From Patiria pectinifera (taxonomy: Eukaryota > Echinodermata > Asteroidea > Valvatida > Asterinidae): a stretch of 64,000 nucleotides of DNA. Each line of letters begins with the position of its first letter. The stretch's first letter is position 1. Positions 53,669-64,000 of this stretch are shown piece after piece. The stretch lies in NCBI GenBank assembly GCA_029964075.1, contig CM057134.1, forward strand, positions 23,042,905 to 23,106,904, written 5' to 3'. The translations under genes were made by a program, and so were the position numbers. The notes beneath the pieces were generated by a model that ran no database searches, was not told the DNA's origin, and saw only the letters and a program-made list of their open reading frames with translations.

Positions 53669-56109
53669 ATGTTACCATGAAGGAACCTTGCGCAGAGTGA
53701 CCTGCTGCCCCTTGGGCCCCAGGTAACCAAATTTGTTGGGAAAAAAAAAAATTGAGGGCCAATGACGGTCACCTTCCATCTAATCCTCATTTGACCCTTG
53801 CCAAATAAGCTGGTTCAATGAACTTTGCAGCCAGGGCTACACCCAGGCCGTCTCAACAAACTTTCGACCAGACCTCCTGCCAAGTCTCATTGAAACATCA
53901 ACAAAGACCTGTAACTTGACACAGTCATCTCCCTTCATAACTGCATACCACAGCTGCCAGTCAATTATCTTTCCAGCGCACTGTCTGGCAACTGTCTGGA
54001 CACCTGCTGGCATGTGGCTTTTTGTTGTATTGCTATGAATAGGGTCTTGCGTAGTGCGGGAAAGTACCTGCTGCCCAAAGGGCAGTAGTTGACGAGTTGT
54101 TGCAAATTTTTTTTGTAAACGCTGCGCAGGGTTAAGTTGATTGCCAAACATCTTGATAATGAATGGAATGTTCGCGGTAACACCATGTTAATAATGTTCA
54201 GGAGATGTTGATATTCATGAAGGAGCCCAAAAAGCTTATGGTACATTGCTGTGTAAACACAGTAACCGTGGAGTGGGGTACTGAAGTGAATACGTCACCC
54301 GCACAAAATGTGTGTAAAAGACATTAGCACGTGATTCAGCCAGTGAACAAACATGCGCGCGTACTCCTTTCATTTGCACTACACTATCTGGTTTTAAATG
54401 ACGTCACACTTCGGTACTCCATTACCCATTAGCAGTTCGGCTTGTGTCATGAGGTGGGCAAACACTAAAGCAGTGTTCCCATTGGACTTTTCTTCCATGG
54501 CCTTGCGATACTTACTGTGACTCACCGTCAATGTTCCTTTGCGTTCTGCCACGCGTTCCCACTTCGACTTTTTTAACACCGACAGAATGTTTATTTACTG
54601 TGCGTGGCTGGCAGAATGTCACACATTGTGGGCTCTGTGCACAAAACTTTTGATGTAAGCAGCTATCGGGTAAAGGAACTTAATTTTCACGCACTAAAAC
54701 AGTTATCTCGGCTTCCCCCGGGGTAATTATCACCCATCCAGACTCCCACTGGTCTTAAACAGAGTGTTATGATACCTCCCAAACACACATTTATTCCCTT
54801 ACTAATATACAGTACAGTAGCTATATAAGTTCAGTACCTGAGGCTGATATTCAATGTGGGGTTGCAACAACCTCCCTTCTACATGTCGTAATGTGACCAA
54901 TTGGGTTTAAACAAACACATAAATGTTCATCAAAACCCTTCGAATTTGTCCTTTGACTTGATTAATTATTCAAGTCTGGCAAATGATGCCTGGAATTGAA
55001 ATGATGCCTAAAATTGAATCAATATTACAGCAGTGAGTAGGCTACTCAGGCTTAGCCAACATGGCCGAGCTAAAACAAAATGTCATAAAATACACAAACA
55101 ACTGCCCGTTCGACTGTCCAAAGTGCATGTAATATAATAATGAGTAATGTGCAATTCTCGATATATAGTCAATAAATTTCTCCTTTAAAGGACAAAAAAA
55201 GGTATTTTATGTTTTGATAAAAGGAGCAAAAACTTTATACTAGTAGTTATTAATAGTAAATACTTTACACAAATAGTTGAGGGATCCTGTGAGTGGTGGA
55301 GTTGACGAGCAGGTCCTTGCAGTGCATCAAAAAAATGTCTCTTCGTTGGAAAAGAAGTTCTCCCATGTCGGAAGAATCCAAAAAGGGAGAAAAGTTCCTC
55401 TTCTGTGACCGGTGGCGGTATAGGAAAATCATGCCACTTCTACGCGCCGTGTAGGCTACAATGTGGGGGACGACTAGGTACCAGACTGCGTTGCAATGGC
55501 ACCCTCAGTTGTCAGCAACCAGACAATATGCATGGTCTCTACTCGGCCACCCCAAAAGTGAAAGCTGTCTTTAAATGAAAACAAATCTTTTGCAAATAGA
55601 CAAATATTACTCTATAGGCTCTAATAAAATAATGTACAATGCAATGGTTGGAAATTTAAGCTATACAGAGTGAGTCAAGATACATTTCCAGTAATTACAT
55701 GTGTGAATATAAAAATCCACTGTTTCTTTACACAAAAACATACATCGGGAATAACTAAGAAAATAATAACCAAAGTGAAACATATTAAACTTACGGTTCT
55801 TCACCCTCTAGGTGGGAATTTAGAAGCACAAGATGTTGCAGCAATGGCTTCAAGCATCTCTTCAGTTTGAGTTTCTACAAGCTTCTGTCCTGTACCAGAT
55901 TCCTGCACTTTGCGCTCCAGTACGCATGAATGAAAAAAACCTGATATGTTACATAACCACGGCTAAAAGAAAGGCAAATGCTATGAATTTAAAGGACAGC
56001 TGTAGATAGACAATGGACAGGACGATTACAACACTATACTCAAACCCAGTCTTACACCTTCTATAATACAAAAGAAAAGTGGAACTAGAAGTATAAGGCG
56101 TTTGTTGAG
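53669..56109. other. no named gene; two exon-like minus-strand stretches
   Basis: AT-rich sequence without a recognised element. Two minus-strand open stretches have exon-like features (54579-54430 and 55925-55815) but no family was recognised; they are described as findings. Confidence 0.4.
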
Positions 56110-57170
56110 TTACAAACACAAAGTGGTCGGGCTGGCAATTTTAAAATTTAAATTTATTTTTTTTTCTTCAAATTCGACCTTCAGTAACTTCCAGTTTGAT
56201 GACGTCATAATTTTGAAACCTTCCAAAGTTATATGTAGTTAATACAAAAATAACAAGGGGCGATTTGGTTAAATTTGGACAGATGATTTTTAAATTAAAA
56301 AAAGGAAACCCTATTTGATGTACCGCTAGAGGGCGCCCTTTCAAATGATGACGTCATAATGCTGTTTTTGTGTCCTTTATTCTGTTCTACATTGTAAACC
56401 CTTCCATAATTTATTTTCTTATAGTAAAAGGCATCCGCTTTTGAGTTATACTCAATTTTTATTGCACTTCTGGTAACACCGGAAGTGAAGGTCAAGCGGT
56501 TTTGTGCCCGGGAATAAGAATTGTTGCCCGAGGCATCATTTACAACCTCATGCAAAAACGAACACGATACTCTATTTAGTTCAAGAGATATAGCTGAAAC
56601 TGTTTTCACAAATTTGGCCCTTAAATTGCTTGTAATTTGATACCTGATGATGTCATGATGACATCAGATATTTGTTTACATTTATGGACGGAGGTTCAAG
56701 TTCATACCAGGTTTTATCATAATCCTGTAAATCGTTTGGAAGAAATTTGGTTCGTTTTGATCTTGAGGCTTCTGTCTGTGTTTTGAATTCACCTAACTTT
56801 GACCTTTCGGTTGACCCAGAAGTAAAGGTCAAGCGAGTTCACGTACACGAAATGAAATGTTTATCAATTAATTGTTTATCTGATTACAAGATTGGCACAT
56901 GAATTATCATTTTGTTCAAGAGTTATAGGTGAAACAAGATCGTCATTTTTTCAACATGACTTCAGAGTAATGTGCACCACTTGGGATGAGGGTCGATATA
57001 TATTTAAAGTTACAAGTTCATATCATAAACCGTTTAGGAGAAAACCTGCAGAAAAGTATTGTCCAGAAAAAAAGAAAGAAAGAAAGAAAGAAAGCAAGAA
57101 AGGAAGGAAGAAAGATTAATTGCAACAACTCCAAAGAGTGGTCGGGTTGTGCCCGACCACTCAAAAATCT
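56110..57170. repeat. dispersed repeat, copy 2, with terminal hairpin
   Basis: The left part (56170-56560) matches 26400-26860. Further right are TGATGTCATGATGACATCA (56643), a (GAAA)n tract at 57069-57115 and the hairpin GTGGTCGGGTTGTGCCCGAC with CAC. The word GTGGTCGGG also occurs at the left border (56122). It is a long old repeat of unknown class. Confidence 0.55.
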
Positions 57171-57771
57171 GGCAGCACCGCTGACAGTCATCCAAAACAA
57201 TCCAATAGAAAAGTATTTTTATCATATTTGTTTATAACTGAAGCTTTTGTAACTGTTCAGTTTTGCAGGACACCCTCCAAAAAATGTATAATAAGTGTAA
57301 TCTAAATAGGTAATCTGGGTGATATGAGTATGAAAGGTTTGTTTGCGAGAGTTATATGTGTGAAATTGAACAATGTCAAAGTAAAGTGGTTCCATCTTAA
57401 AGTGTGGTTCATCAGCTTCCCCTTTAAACATTATTGAAAGCTGAAAGCATCTCTGTAGTCAGAGATGAACGAGCACTATCAATTTCAGAACGATTGCTAA
57501 AAACTCCTTTTCCAAGTTGGCTAAATCAGTAGTGATTAAAGCTGTTTGAGAAATGCACTGTTGCTGTGGACTTTGCATTGAAAAGGAGGTATGATAGAGA
57601 TAGTGGGTGCATAAAATGGTACTGTACACCATAATGTTCAATAAATATGCTACATTCGAGATATTTACATTACTAGTTTCTAAGCTTATGGTACACCTGA
57701 GGATGAGGCACACCTTGAGTATACACAAATAGCTGACTTAAGTACCTCGCTGACTTAATTTCTGCAGAATA
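57171..57771. other. no gene seen
   Basis: AT-rich sequence with nothing assigned. It ends in the GCAGAATA target duplication of the next element. Confidence 0.4.
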
Positions 57772-58430
57772 CAGACTTGTATTCGAGTCACTAAACATCG
57801 AGTCCGAGTCCAAGTCCAAGTCCGGAGTCATGTAGGTCGAATCCAAGTCACGAGTCACAAAGGTCGAGTCCGAGTACGAGTCGCCAGTCACGAAATAAAT
57901 TTGGAAATAAATTTGGAGGTACTGCTAAAACCTCACAGTGTAAATGTTTTCATTTTTTTTCACAGCTTTTCTCTAATTTAAAGAACTGGAAATTACATGT
58001 TAAACATAAGGCAAGGCACTGCATGCAGCGTCTAGCTGCATCTGGAAAGGATAATCTGGTACCAAACATTGTCAAGCTTGCATTTACTCAATATTAAGTG
58101 TGGACGCTGGGGCATGTTTCGATACATTGAATCCCCAAATCAATACCTTGTATATCAGAAGCCGCACATCGCGCACTGTGTATCACTTGCTAAGGAGAGG
58201 ATCGCCTTCAAAATAATTTGTAGTTACATTGTGTATTACAAACCTAAGTGATTTGTGGCAATTTTGGTCGAGTCCTGAGTCATGCAGGTCGAGTCCAAGT
58301 CTAAGTCTGAGTCCGCAGCATCAAGTCCGAGTCTGAGTCCGAGTCATCTGTCATGGTGACTTGAGTCCGAGGCCAAGACACAGAAAATGGAACTCGAGTC
58401 CCAGTCCGAGTTACGAGTCATACAAGTCTG
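57772..58430. mobile_element. 659-bp hAT-like element with GAGTCC repeats
   Basis: Ends are CAGACTTGTATTCGAGTC and, inverted, CAGACTTGTATGACTCG. Flanks are GCAGAATA (57764-57771) and GGAGAATG (58431-58438), 8 bp with two differences. Both subterminal regions are arrays of CGAGTCCGAGTCCAAGTCC-like words. This is the same design as the element at 52705 with a related motif. No transposase is present. Confidence 0.7.
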
Positions 58431-58438
58431 GGAGAATG

Positions 58439-58754
58439 CATTGTATTTCGGGGTTTGACAAACATGTAAGACTCTCCTAACCACACTCATGCTAAAGTAT
58501 TACCAAGGGGTCAGTCAGAGGCTTTCATCAACTTCCCTTTGCTGCTATACTGTGTATCACCCAGCCATCACGTTTTAGTAGTCAAAGACAAAACGTACAA
58601 ACAGTGAAGTCAAGATGATGCTGATCAGTGTAGTGAGCTCGCCTTCAGCTCACTTCACCTGACATCTACCGGTATGCCCATGGTCCTGAGCCAGTTGTTA
58701 TTATAGCTCACTTTGTCTGGTGGTCTCCTTCGGTGGCCTGGGTTGTCCCAACTT
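58439..58754. other. no gene seen
   Basis: Unassigned sequence leading into the minisatellite. Confidence 0.4.
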
Positions 58755-61090
58755 GGTGCTCTCCGTAGATGGCTATAGTGGGTCAGACCGGCTCAGTGCT
58801 CTCCATGGATGGCTTGGGCCGGGCCAGCTCAGTGCACTGTAGCCAGCACAGTGCTCTCCGTGGATGGCTAGTGGGCCAGACCGGCTCAGTGCTCTCCATA
58901 GATATCTTGGGTCAGACCGGCTCCGTGCTCTCCGTAAATGGCTTAGGCCAGACTGGCTCAGTGTTCTCCGTAGATGGCTTGGACCAGACCGGCTCAGTGC
59001 TCTCTGTAGATGGCTTGGGCCGGGCCAGCTCAGTGCTCTCTGTAGCCGGCTCAGTGCTCTCTGTAGCCGGCTCAGTGCTCTCTGTGGATGGCAAGTGGGC
59101 CAGACCGGCTCAGTGCTCTCCATAGATGGCTTGGACCAGACCGGCTCAGTGCTCTCTGTAGATGGCTTGGGCCGGGCCAGCTCAGTGCTCTCTGTAGCCG
59201 GCTCAGTGCTGTAGCCGGCTCAGTGCTCTCTGTAGCCGGCTCAGTGCTCTCTGTGGATGGCTAGTGGGCCAGACCGGCTCAGTGCTCTCTGTAGATGGCT
59301 TGGACCAGACCAGCTCAGTGCTCTCCGTAGATGGCTTGGGCCGGGCCAGCTCAGTGCTCTCTGTAGCTGGCTCAGTGCTCTCCGTGGATGGCAAGTGGGC
59401 CAGACCGGCTCAGTGCTCTCAGTAGATATCTAGGGTCAGACTGGCTCAGTGCTCTCCGTGGATGGCTAGTGGGTCAGACCCAGCTCAGTGCTCTCTGTAG
59501 ATGGCGTGGACCAGACCGGCTCAGTGCTCTCCGTAGATGGCTTGGGCCGGGCCAGCTAAGTGCTCTTTGTAGCTGGCTCAGTGCTCTCCGTGGATGGCAA
59601 GTGGGCCAGACCGGCTCAGTGCTCTCCGTAGATATCTAGGGTCAGACTGGCTCAGTGCTCTCCGTGGATGGCTAGTGGGTCAGACCCAGCTCAGTGCTCT
59701 CTGTAGATGGCGTGGACCAGACCGGCTCAGTGCTCTCCGTAGATGGCTTGGGCCGGGCCAGCTCAGTGCTCTTTGTAGCTGGCTCAGTGCTCTCCGTGGA
59801 TGGCAAGTGGGCCAGACCGGCTCAGTGCTCTCCGTAGATATCTTGGGTTAGACCGGCTCAGTGCTCTCCGTGGATGGCTAGTGGGTCAGACCCAGCTCAG
59901 TGCTCTCCGTAAATGGCTTGGGCCGGGCCAGCTCAGTGCTCTCTGTAGATATCTTGGGTCAGACCGGCTCCATGCTCTTCGTGGATGGCTAGTGGGTCAG
60001 ACCTGGCTCAGTGCTCTCCGTAGATATCTTGGGTCAGACCAGCTTCGTGCTCTCCGTGGATGGCTAGTGGGCCAGACTTGCTCAGTGTTCTCCATAGATG
60101 GCTTGGACCAGACCGGCTCAGTGCTCTCTGTAGATGGCTTGGGCCGGGTCAGCTCAGTGCTCTCTGTAGCTGGCTCAGTGCTCTCTGTAGCCGGCTCAGT
60201 GCTCTCTGTAGCCGGCTCAGTGCTCTCTGTAGCCGGCTCAGTGCTCTCTGTGGATGGCAAGTGGGCCAGACCGGCTCAGTGCTCTCCATAGATGGCTTGG
60301 ACCAGACCGGCTCAGTGCTCTCTGTAGATGGCTTGGGCCGGGCCAGCTCAGTGCTCTCTGTAGCCGGCTCAGTGCTCTCTGTAGCCGGCTCAGTGCTCTC
60401 TGTGGATGGCAAGTGGGCCAGACCGGCTCAGTGCCCTCCGTGGATGGCTAGTGGGTCAGACCGGCTCAGTGCTCTCCGTGGATGGCTAGTGGGTCAGACC
60501 CAGCTCAGTGCTCTCCGTAAATGGCTTGGGTCGGGCCAGCTCAGTGCTCTCTGTAGATATCTTGGGTCAGACCGGCTCCATGCTCTTCGTGGATGGCTAG
60601 TGGGTCAGACCTGGCTCAGTGCTCTCCGTAGATGGCTTGGGCCGGGCCAGCTCAGTGCTCTCTGTAGCTGGCTCAGTGCTCTCCGTGGATGGCAAGTGGG
60701 CCAGACCGGCTCAGTGCCCTCCGTGGATGGCTAGTGGGTCAGACCGGCTCAGTGCTCTCCGTGGATGGCTAGTGGGTCAGACCCAGCTCAGTGCTCTCCA
60801 TAAATGGCTTGGGTCGGGCCAGCTCAGTGCTCTCTGTAGATATCTTGGGTCAGACCGGCTCCATGCTCTTCGTGGATGGCTAGTGGGTCAGACCTGGCTC
60901 AGTGCTCTCCGTAGATATCTTGGGTCAGACCAGCTTCGTGCTCTCCGTGGATGGCTAGTGGGCCAGACTTGCTCAGTGTACTCCATAGATGGCTTGGACC
61001 AGACCTGCTCAGTGCTCTCCGTAGATGGCTTGGGCCGCACTGGCTCAGAGCTCTCCATAGATGGTTTTTGGCAACACTGGCTCAGTGCCA
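58755..61090. repeat. 2.3-kb GC-rich minisatellite of 21, 36 and 38-bp units
   Basis: Units share GGCTCAGTGCTCTCYGTRG. The short unit is 21 bp (GCCGGCTCAGTGCTCTCTGT plus A), others are 36 bp (with GATGGCTTGGGCCGGGCCA or GATATCTTGGGTCAGACC) and 38 bp (with GATGGCTAGTGGGCCAGACC). A higher-order repeat of 206 bp starts at 59388, 59594 and 59800, and a 283-bp one is seen around 60431 and 60714. Most units are multiples of three, so long stop-free frames appear on both strands (a serine, threonine, glutamate and proline pattern on minus). No start, splice site or domain supports a protein. Confidence 0.9.
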
Positions 61091-62954
61091 TTAAACCAAT
61101 GCAAGTTCCGTAGACAAAAATACAAACAGAAACTTTTATAATGGGAAATCTACTTTCTAAAATGCCCGGCTTTACAACTACAATTCTCTTTTTGCATCAA
61201 GCTTCTCATATAAACATCAACAATTCTCTGCTTAAATACAATCAGGTTAACCTCATTATCAGAATTTGTAACTGCAATAATACAAACATTATTCATAATT
61301 CATTACAAATCATCTTCAGGGTTTAAACATATTAAAAAAAACAAAATAATATAAACTCACAGTTACATATAATATGTTCTCGAAAAGGTCTTTAAAATGT
61401 GCGTCTTGGTTGAGTGTTGCAATATGAGCTTGAATTAGGACCGATTGTTGAGCATCTCATCGGCTCTGGTTTTGCCATAACTGATGATCCGATCGCACCA
61501 GGACTGGAATTCTCCGGTCAATTGTCACCTGCTGTTTCAGGGATCTAAGGGAATGTAGTTGGTACTGGTCAATCATACATTATTATTCACTCAGTTCACT
61601 CTTGCAATGTTTGTAATTTTAAGTTCATAACTTTTTCACTTATTTCTTCGTTATATTCAGATTACCTTTTTTTTTATACACACTGTACAATGTATATGAA
61701 CATGTATGTTGATTGTATCAAAAGAAGTGTTATGTGGTATTATTAATGGTGATTTGGAATGTCCTTTCCATACATACTTTTACTTGACAGAGATCGACTT
61801 TACCTGGATGACTTTAGGACATGTTACAGTCTGTAAGTATTAAATCTATGCTTAATGATGTGTTACAATGGGACAGGTTCTCAGGCATGTCAGGTGATAT
61901 GGTAGATTTTATTCTGCAGTGGTTGCATGACAGCTGAGTGTGGCCAGTGCTGTGAAAACTTAGTTGTTACATGATATGCACTCCCTACATGTGTTCTGAT
62001 CAGTAGCTAAAACCAAACTGAAAATTTCTATGGTTAAAGCTGGGGCTCAGGATGTTGGCCTGCATTGTGCCTCACATTCCTGGAATCCTGCAGGGCTACT
62101 GCACAGGATTTATGGAGAAACAGAGTTGGTGACAAAATAATATATTTAATGCAGGCAGCCTGCCAGATGCACACAAGTTTGTCATTATATGCACAGTGTA
62201 AATGCACATCCTAATTAACAAGTCAGGTGAAAGGACCCTATATCAGGTCTGGTTCGTCATACCAAGTTTCATGACTTTATACAAGTTTGCACACTGAACT
62301 GTGAAAGTGAGGGGACTACATGTACCAATACTGTACTTTGCACATGTCATTCAAATTTTAAAATGTTCAAGTTTGTATACTTTCAATGACACCTTCTCAG
62401 TGAGCAGAGTACACATGCTACAGCTGCCAAGTATGAAAGTACATGTATCATGTAATCAGGGTGGGCTTTGGTTTCCCTTCGAATTTGTGTCACATTGGCA
62501 ACAACTTACAGGCTTATTGTTTGCTGGAGTTCAAAAAGGGCATGAATCAGATCTTTTAAAATGATTTCTCTGAACTGTTTATGCTCTAGTGCTTGGAGTT
62601 CATTCAGTAGGTTAAACTTACATGTACTCAATATGAATGGATAAAGTGAGTTTGCTTAATTATAAAAATGATTGAAAGTTGGACAAACATTTAAAGTTGG
62701 TTACATGTAGATCTATTGTGCATGAAACATCCACACATTATGGATCTTGCATTACCTGTAACACATCGATGGCAAATACGTAAGAACATTCCCTGACTGT
62801 CGTCAATCACTACTGAATTAATTCTTTTTTTAATGGAATTCGTCCACTGAAAGGCCAATAGCAACTTGGGGTTAGGGGCTACAAACAGAAGTGTAGGACA
62901 GAAACAAAGAATGAAAAGTAAAGCATAGATTAATAATGTTTTTTTTTTTAACAG
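61091..62954. other. no named gene; probable intron or intergenic DNA
   Basis: AT-rich sequence. Around 61440-61555 both strands have short open stretches (plus: GSGFAITDDPIAPGLEFSGQ; minus: QVTIDRRIPVLVRSDHQLWQ), and I cannot say whether either is coding. A polypyrimidine tract (T11) at 62938-62949 precedes the candidate exon. Confidence 0.4.
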
Positions 62955-63051
62955 GAATGGACTTCATGCCATGCCTACAATAGTGTATACAAATCCAGAC
63001 AAGTCACACACCTATAAATTGGAGGCTAACCTTCACTGCTCTGCTGAACTA
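62955..63051 (+). CDS. candidate internal exon of an unrecognised gene
   Basis: A T11 tract and AACAG acceptor precede the segment and the donor CTA|GTAAGT follows. One of three frames is open through all 97 bases (one base, then 32 codons): NGLHAMPTIVYTNPDKSHTY then KLEANLHCSAEL. The other two frames contain stops. The composition is protein-like and unlike the flanking repeats, but I do not recognise the family and found no partner exons with certainty. The phase would be 2 at the start and 0 at the end. Confidence 0.4.
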
Positions 63052-63720
63052 GTAAGTTGAGAAAATGAGCAGTAAATTAAGTCAAGTACTTCTGAATGAA
63101 GTGATTACCTCTTACTTTGTATGTATATCACAGGTCTTTTCACCGTAGACAAATACTGGGGATGTACATGTATAGCACTCTTGAAATGCCTACCCCTACA
63201 TCTGACCTACCAAGACCAGGGTGTTGATAGTGCACTAGAACATTGCTAGTAATGACCACAATTAGTTCAACAAAAGATTGTTCGGTATAGAGGTTGTTTG
63301 TTAAAGCCATTTTAGGCTGCCGGCCTGGCACTCAAAGGTTTCCAAGTTGAATCTGTATACATGTACTCTTCTTTCAAATCATGGAAAAATAATGCAAGGG
63401 CTTTCAATAACATATTGAATTGAAGGAAACTTCAAGCCACGTACATTGTACGTGGCTAGTCATGTAAAGAATATTTGCCAAAATGGGCTGTACTGCAGGT
63501 TTGGTAGCATTCGTGTATTAAGGCCTCTAGATATTTAATGTACACACCATTGTAAGTTTCTTTTTGAAAACTTTTGTTCAGTGATAAGTCACCTTAGTTT
63601 TAGTCAAATATTCATGTTAATAAAGGCTTTACCAAAAGACTAGTCATCAGTTATTGTAAACAAGTTAATGCTAACCCTTGTCTAGGTAACTTAGAAATCA
63701 TTACAACTACTTTTGGGTTG
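63052..63720. other. no gene seen
   Basis: AT-rich sequence between the candidate exon and the LINE remnant; the palindrome GCCACGTACATTGTACGTGGC is at 63436. Confidence 0.4.
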
Positions 63721-64000
63721 ATGAGAGAAGTAAAACGCCTCAAATTAAATCGTGTTGGGAAAAATTATTAGATGAAATATTAATTGAACTTCCACACGGA
63801 AAAAGAAAATAGTCGACATTAAAGAAATTAAGTTGAGAACTTCAATTACAGATTCATGCATCGTATAATATCAACGAAAGAATTGTTGTATAAAAATGGG
63901 AAGTCTGTTATGCTCAACGTGTGATACGATTGACGACTGTAAACATACATTGTTAACCTGTAAACAAACAACTGAACTGTATCAGTTAAAGGTATACTAT
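63721..64000 (+). pseudogene. C-terminal zinc-knuckle region of a LINE reverse transcriptase (partial)
   Basis: The frame LQFMHRIISTKELLYKNGK (about 63841-63910) resembles the block (f..rilHriLpTn.lL.k.g) before the zinc knuckle in L1/Tx1-type LINEs. After a frameshift, LLCSTCDTIDDCKHTLLTC fits the C-x2-C-x(n)-H-x4-C knuckle. Upstream CWEKLLDEILIELPHG may belong to it. The sequence is cut by the right edge of the window. Several frames are used, so it is dead. Confidence 0.5.

Noticed and set aside
53837..54246. Minus-strand frames of about 100 codons as a gene
   Set aside because: Two overlapping frames are equally open, neither has recognisable motifs or splice signals, and part of the sequence is a short inverted CTGCCCAAAGGGCAG motif.
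58755..61090. Long open frames (up to 224 codons) as protein genes
   Set aside because: They arise because most repeat units are multiples of three without stops. They occur in several frames on both strands, with no conserved start, splice signal or domain.
25443..64000. A divergent DFFB gene next to CEP104, as in vertebrates
   Set aside because: I looked for CIDE-N and nuclease motifs upstream of the CEP104 start and saw none.

Overview
The window looks like nuclear DNA of a marine invertebrate animal. It is AT-rich, rich in ACATGTAC palindromes, very dense in decayed transposons, and carries only a little host coding sequence in small spliced exons. An invertebrate deuterostome such as amphioxus, a hemichordate or an echinoderm would fit, but the sequence alone does not settle the phylum. 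Nothing bacterial, viral or CRISPR-like was seen.

The one host gene I can name is CEP104, a ciliary-tip and centriolar protein, on the minus strand. Its first three coding exons lie at 25442-25238, 20364-20283 and 2949-2811. They join in phase with good splice signals, and the gene continues past the left edge. Intron 1 is 4.9 kb and intron 2 is 17.3 kb. Intron 2 holds a Helitron-like repeat interrupted by a CR1/L2-type LINE (7825-11625) and by a small DNA element (11856-12834), then a 212-bp palindrome, then a 4.4-kb piggyBac-type element (14201-18558) with inverted arms of about 1.8 kb around a dead transposase fragment. Intron 1 holds a 1.9-kb element flanked by 12-bp direct repeats, with another element nested in it.

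From 25.5 to 58.4 kb the window is almost entirely mobile DNA: a piggyBac-like TTAA element (27421-28463), a three-level nest of foldback elements (30802-33108), hAT-like elements (33981-34901, 52705-53660, 57772-58430), two tRNA-headed SINE-like units, and a minus-strand CR1 LINE with a PHD-finger ORF1 (about 34930-43280) that has been split by two DNA elements. One of these is a 3.3-kb foldback (36843-40180) whose arms are tandem units of about 163 bp. A second foldback (46937-48409) has near-identical tips (TAGTYCAG...CGG), a 3-bp target duplication and the same unit length. Decayed reverse-transcriptase and Gag-like fragments lie between them.

The right end holds a 2.3-kb GC-rich minisatellite of 21, 36 and 38-bp units (58755-61090), one candidate plus-strand exon of an unrecognised gene (62955-63051) and the zinc-knuckle end of another LINE (63721-64000).

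The most unusual content is the set of large foldback elements. Several inserted into one another so that the opposite arm preserves the empty target site, which makes target-site duplications readable inside the window. I see no intact transposase or reverse transcriptase, so every mobile element here appears non-autonomous or dead.
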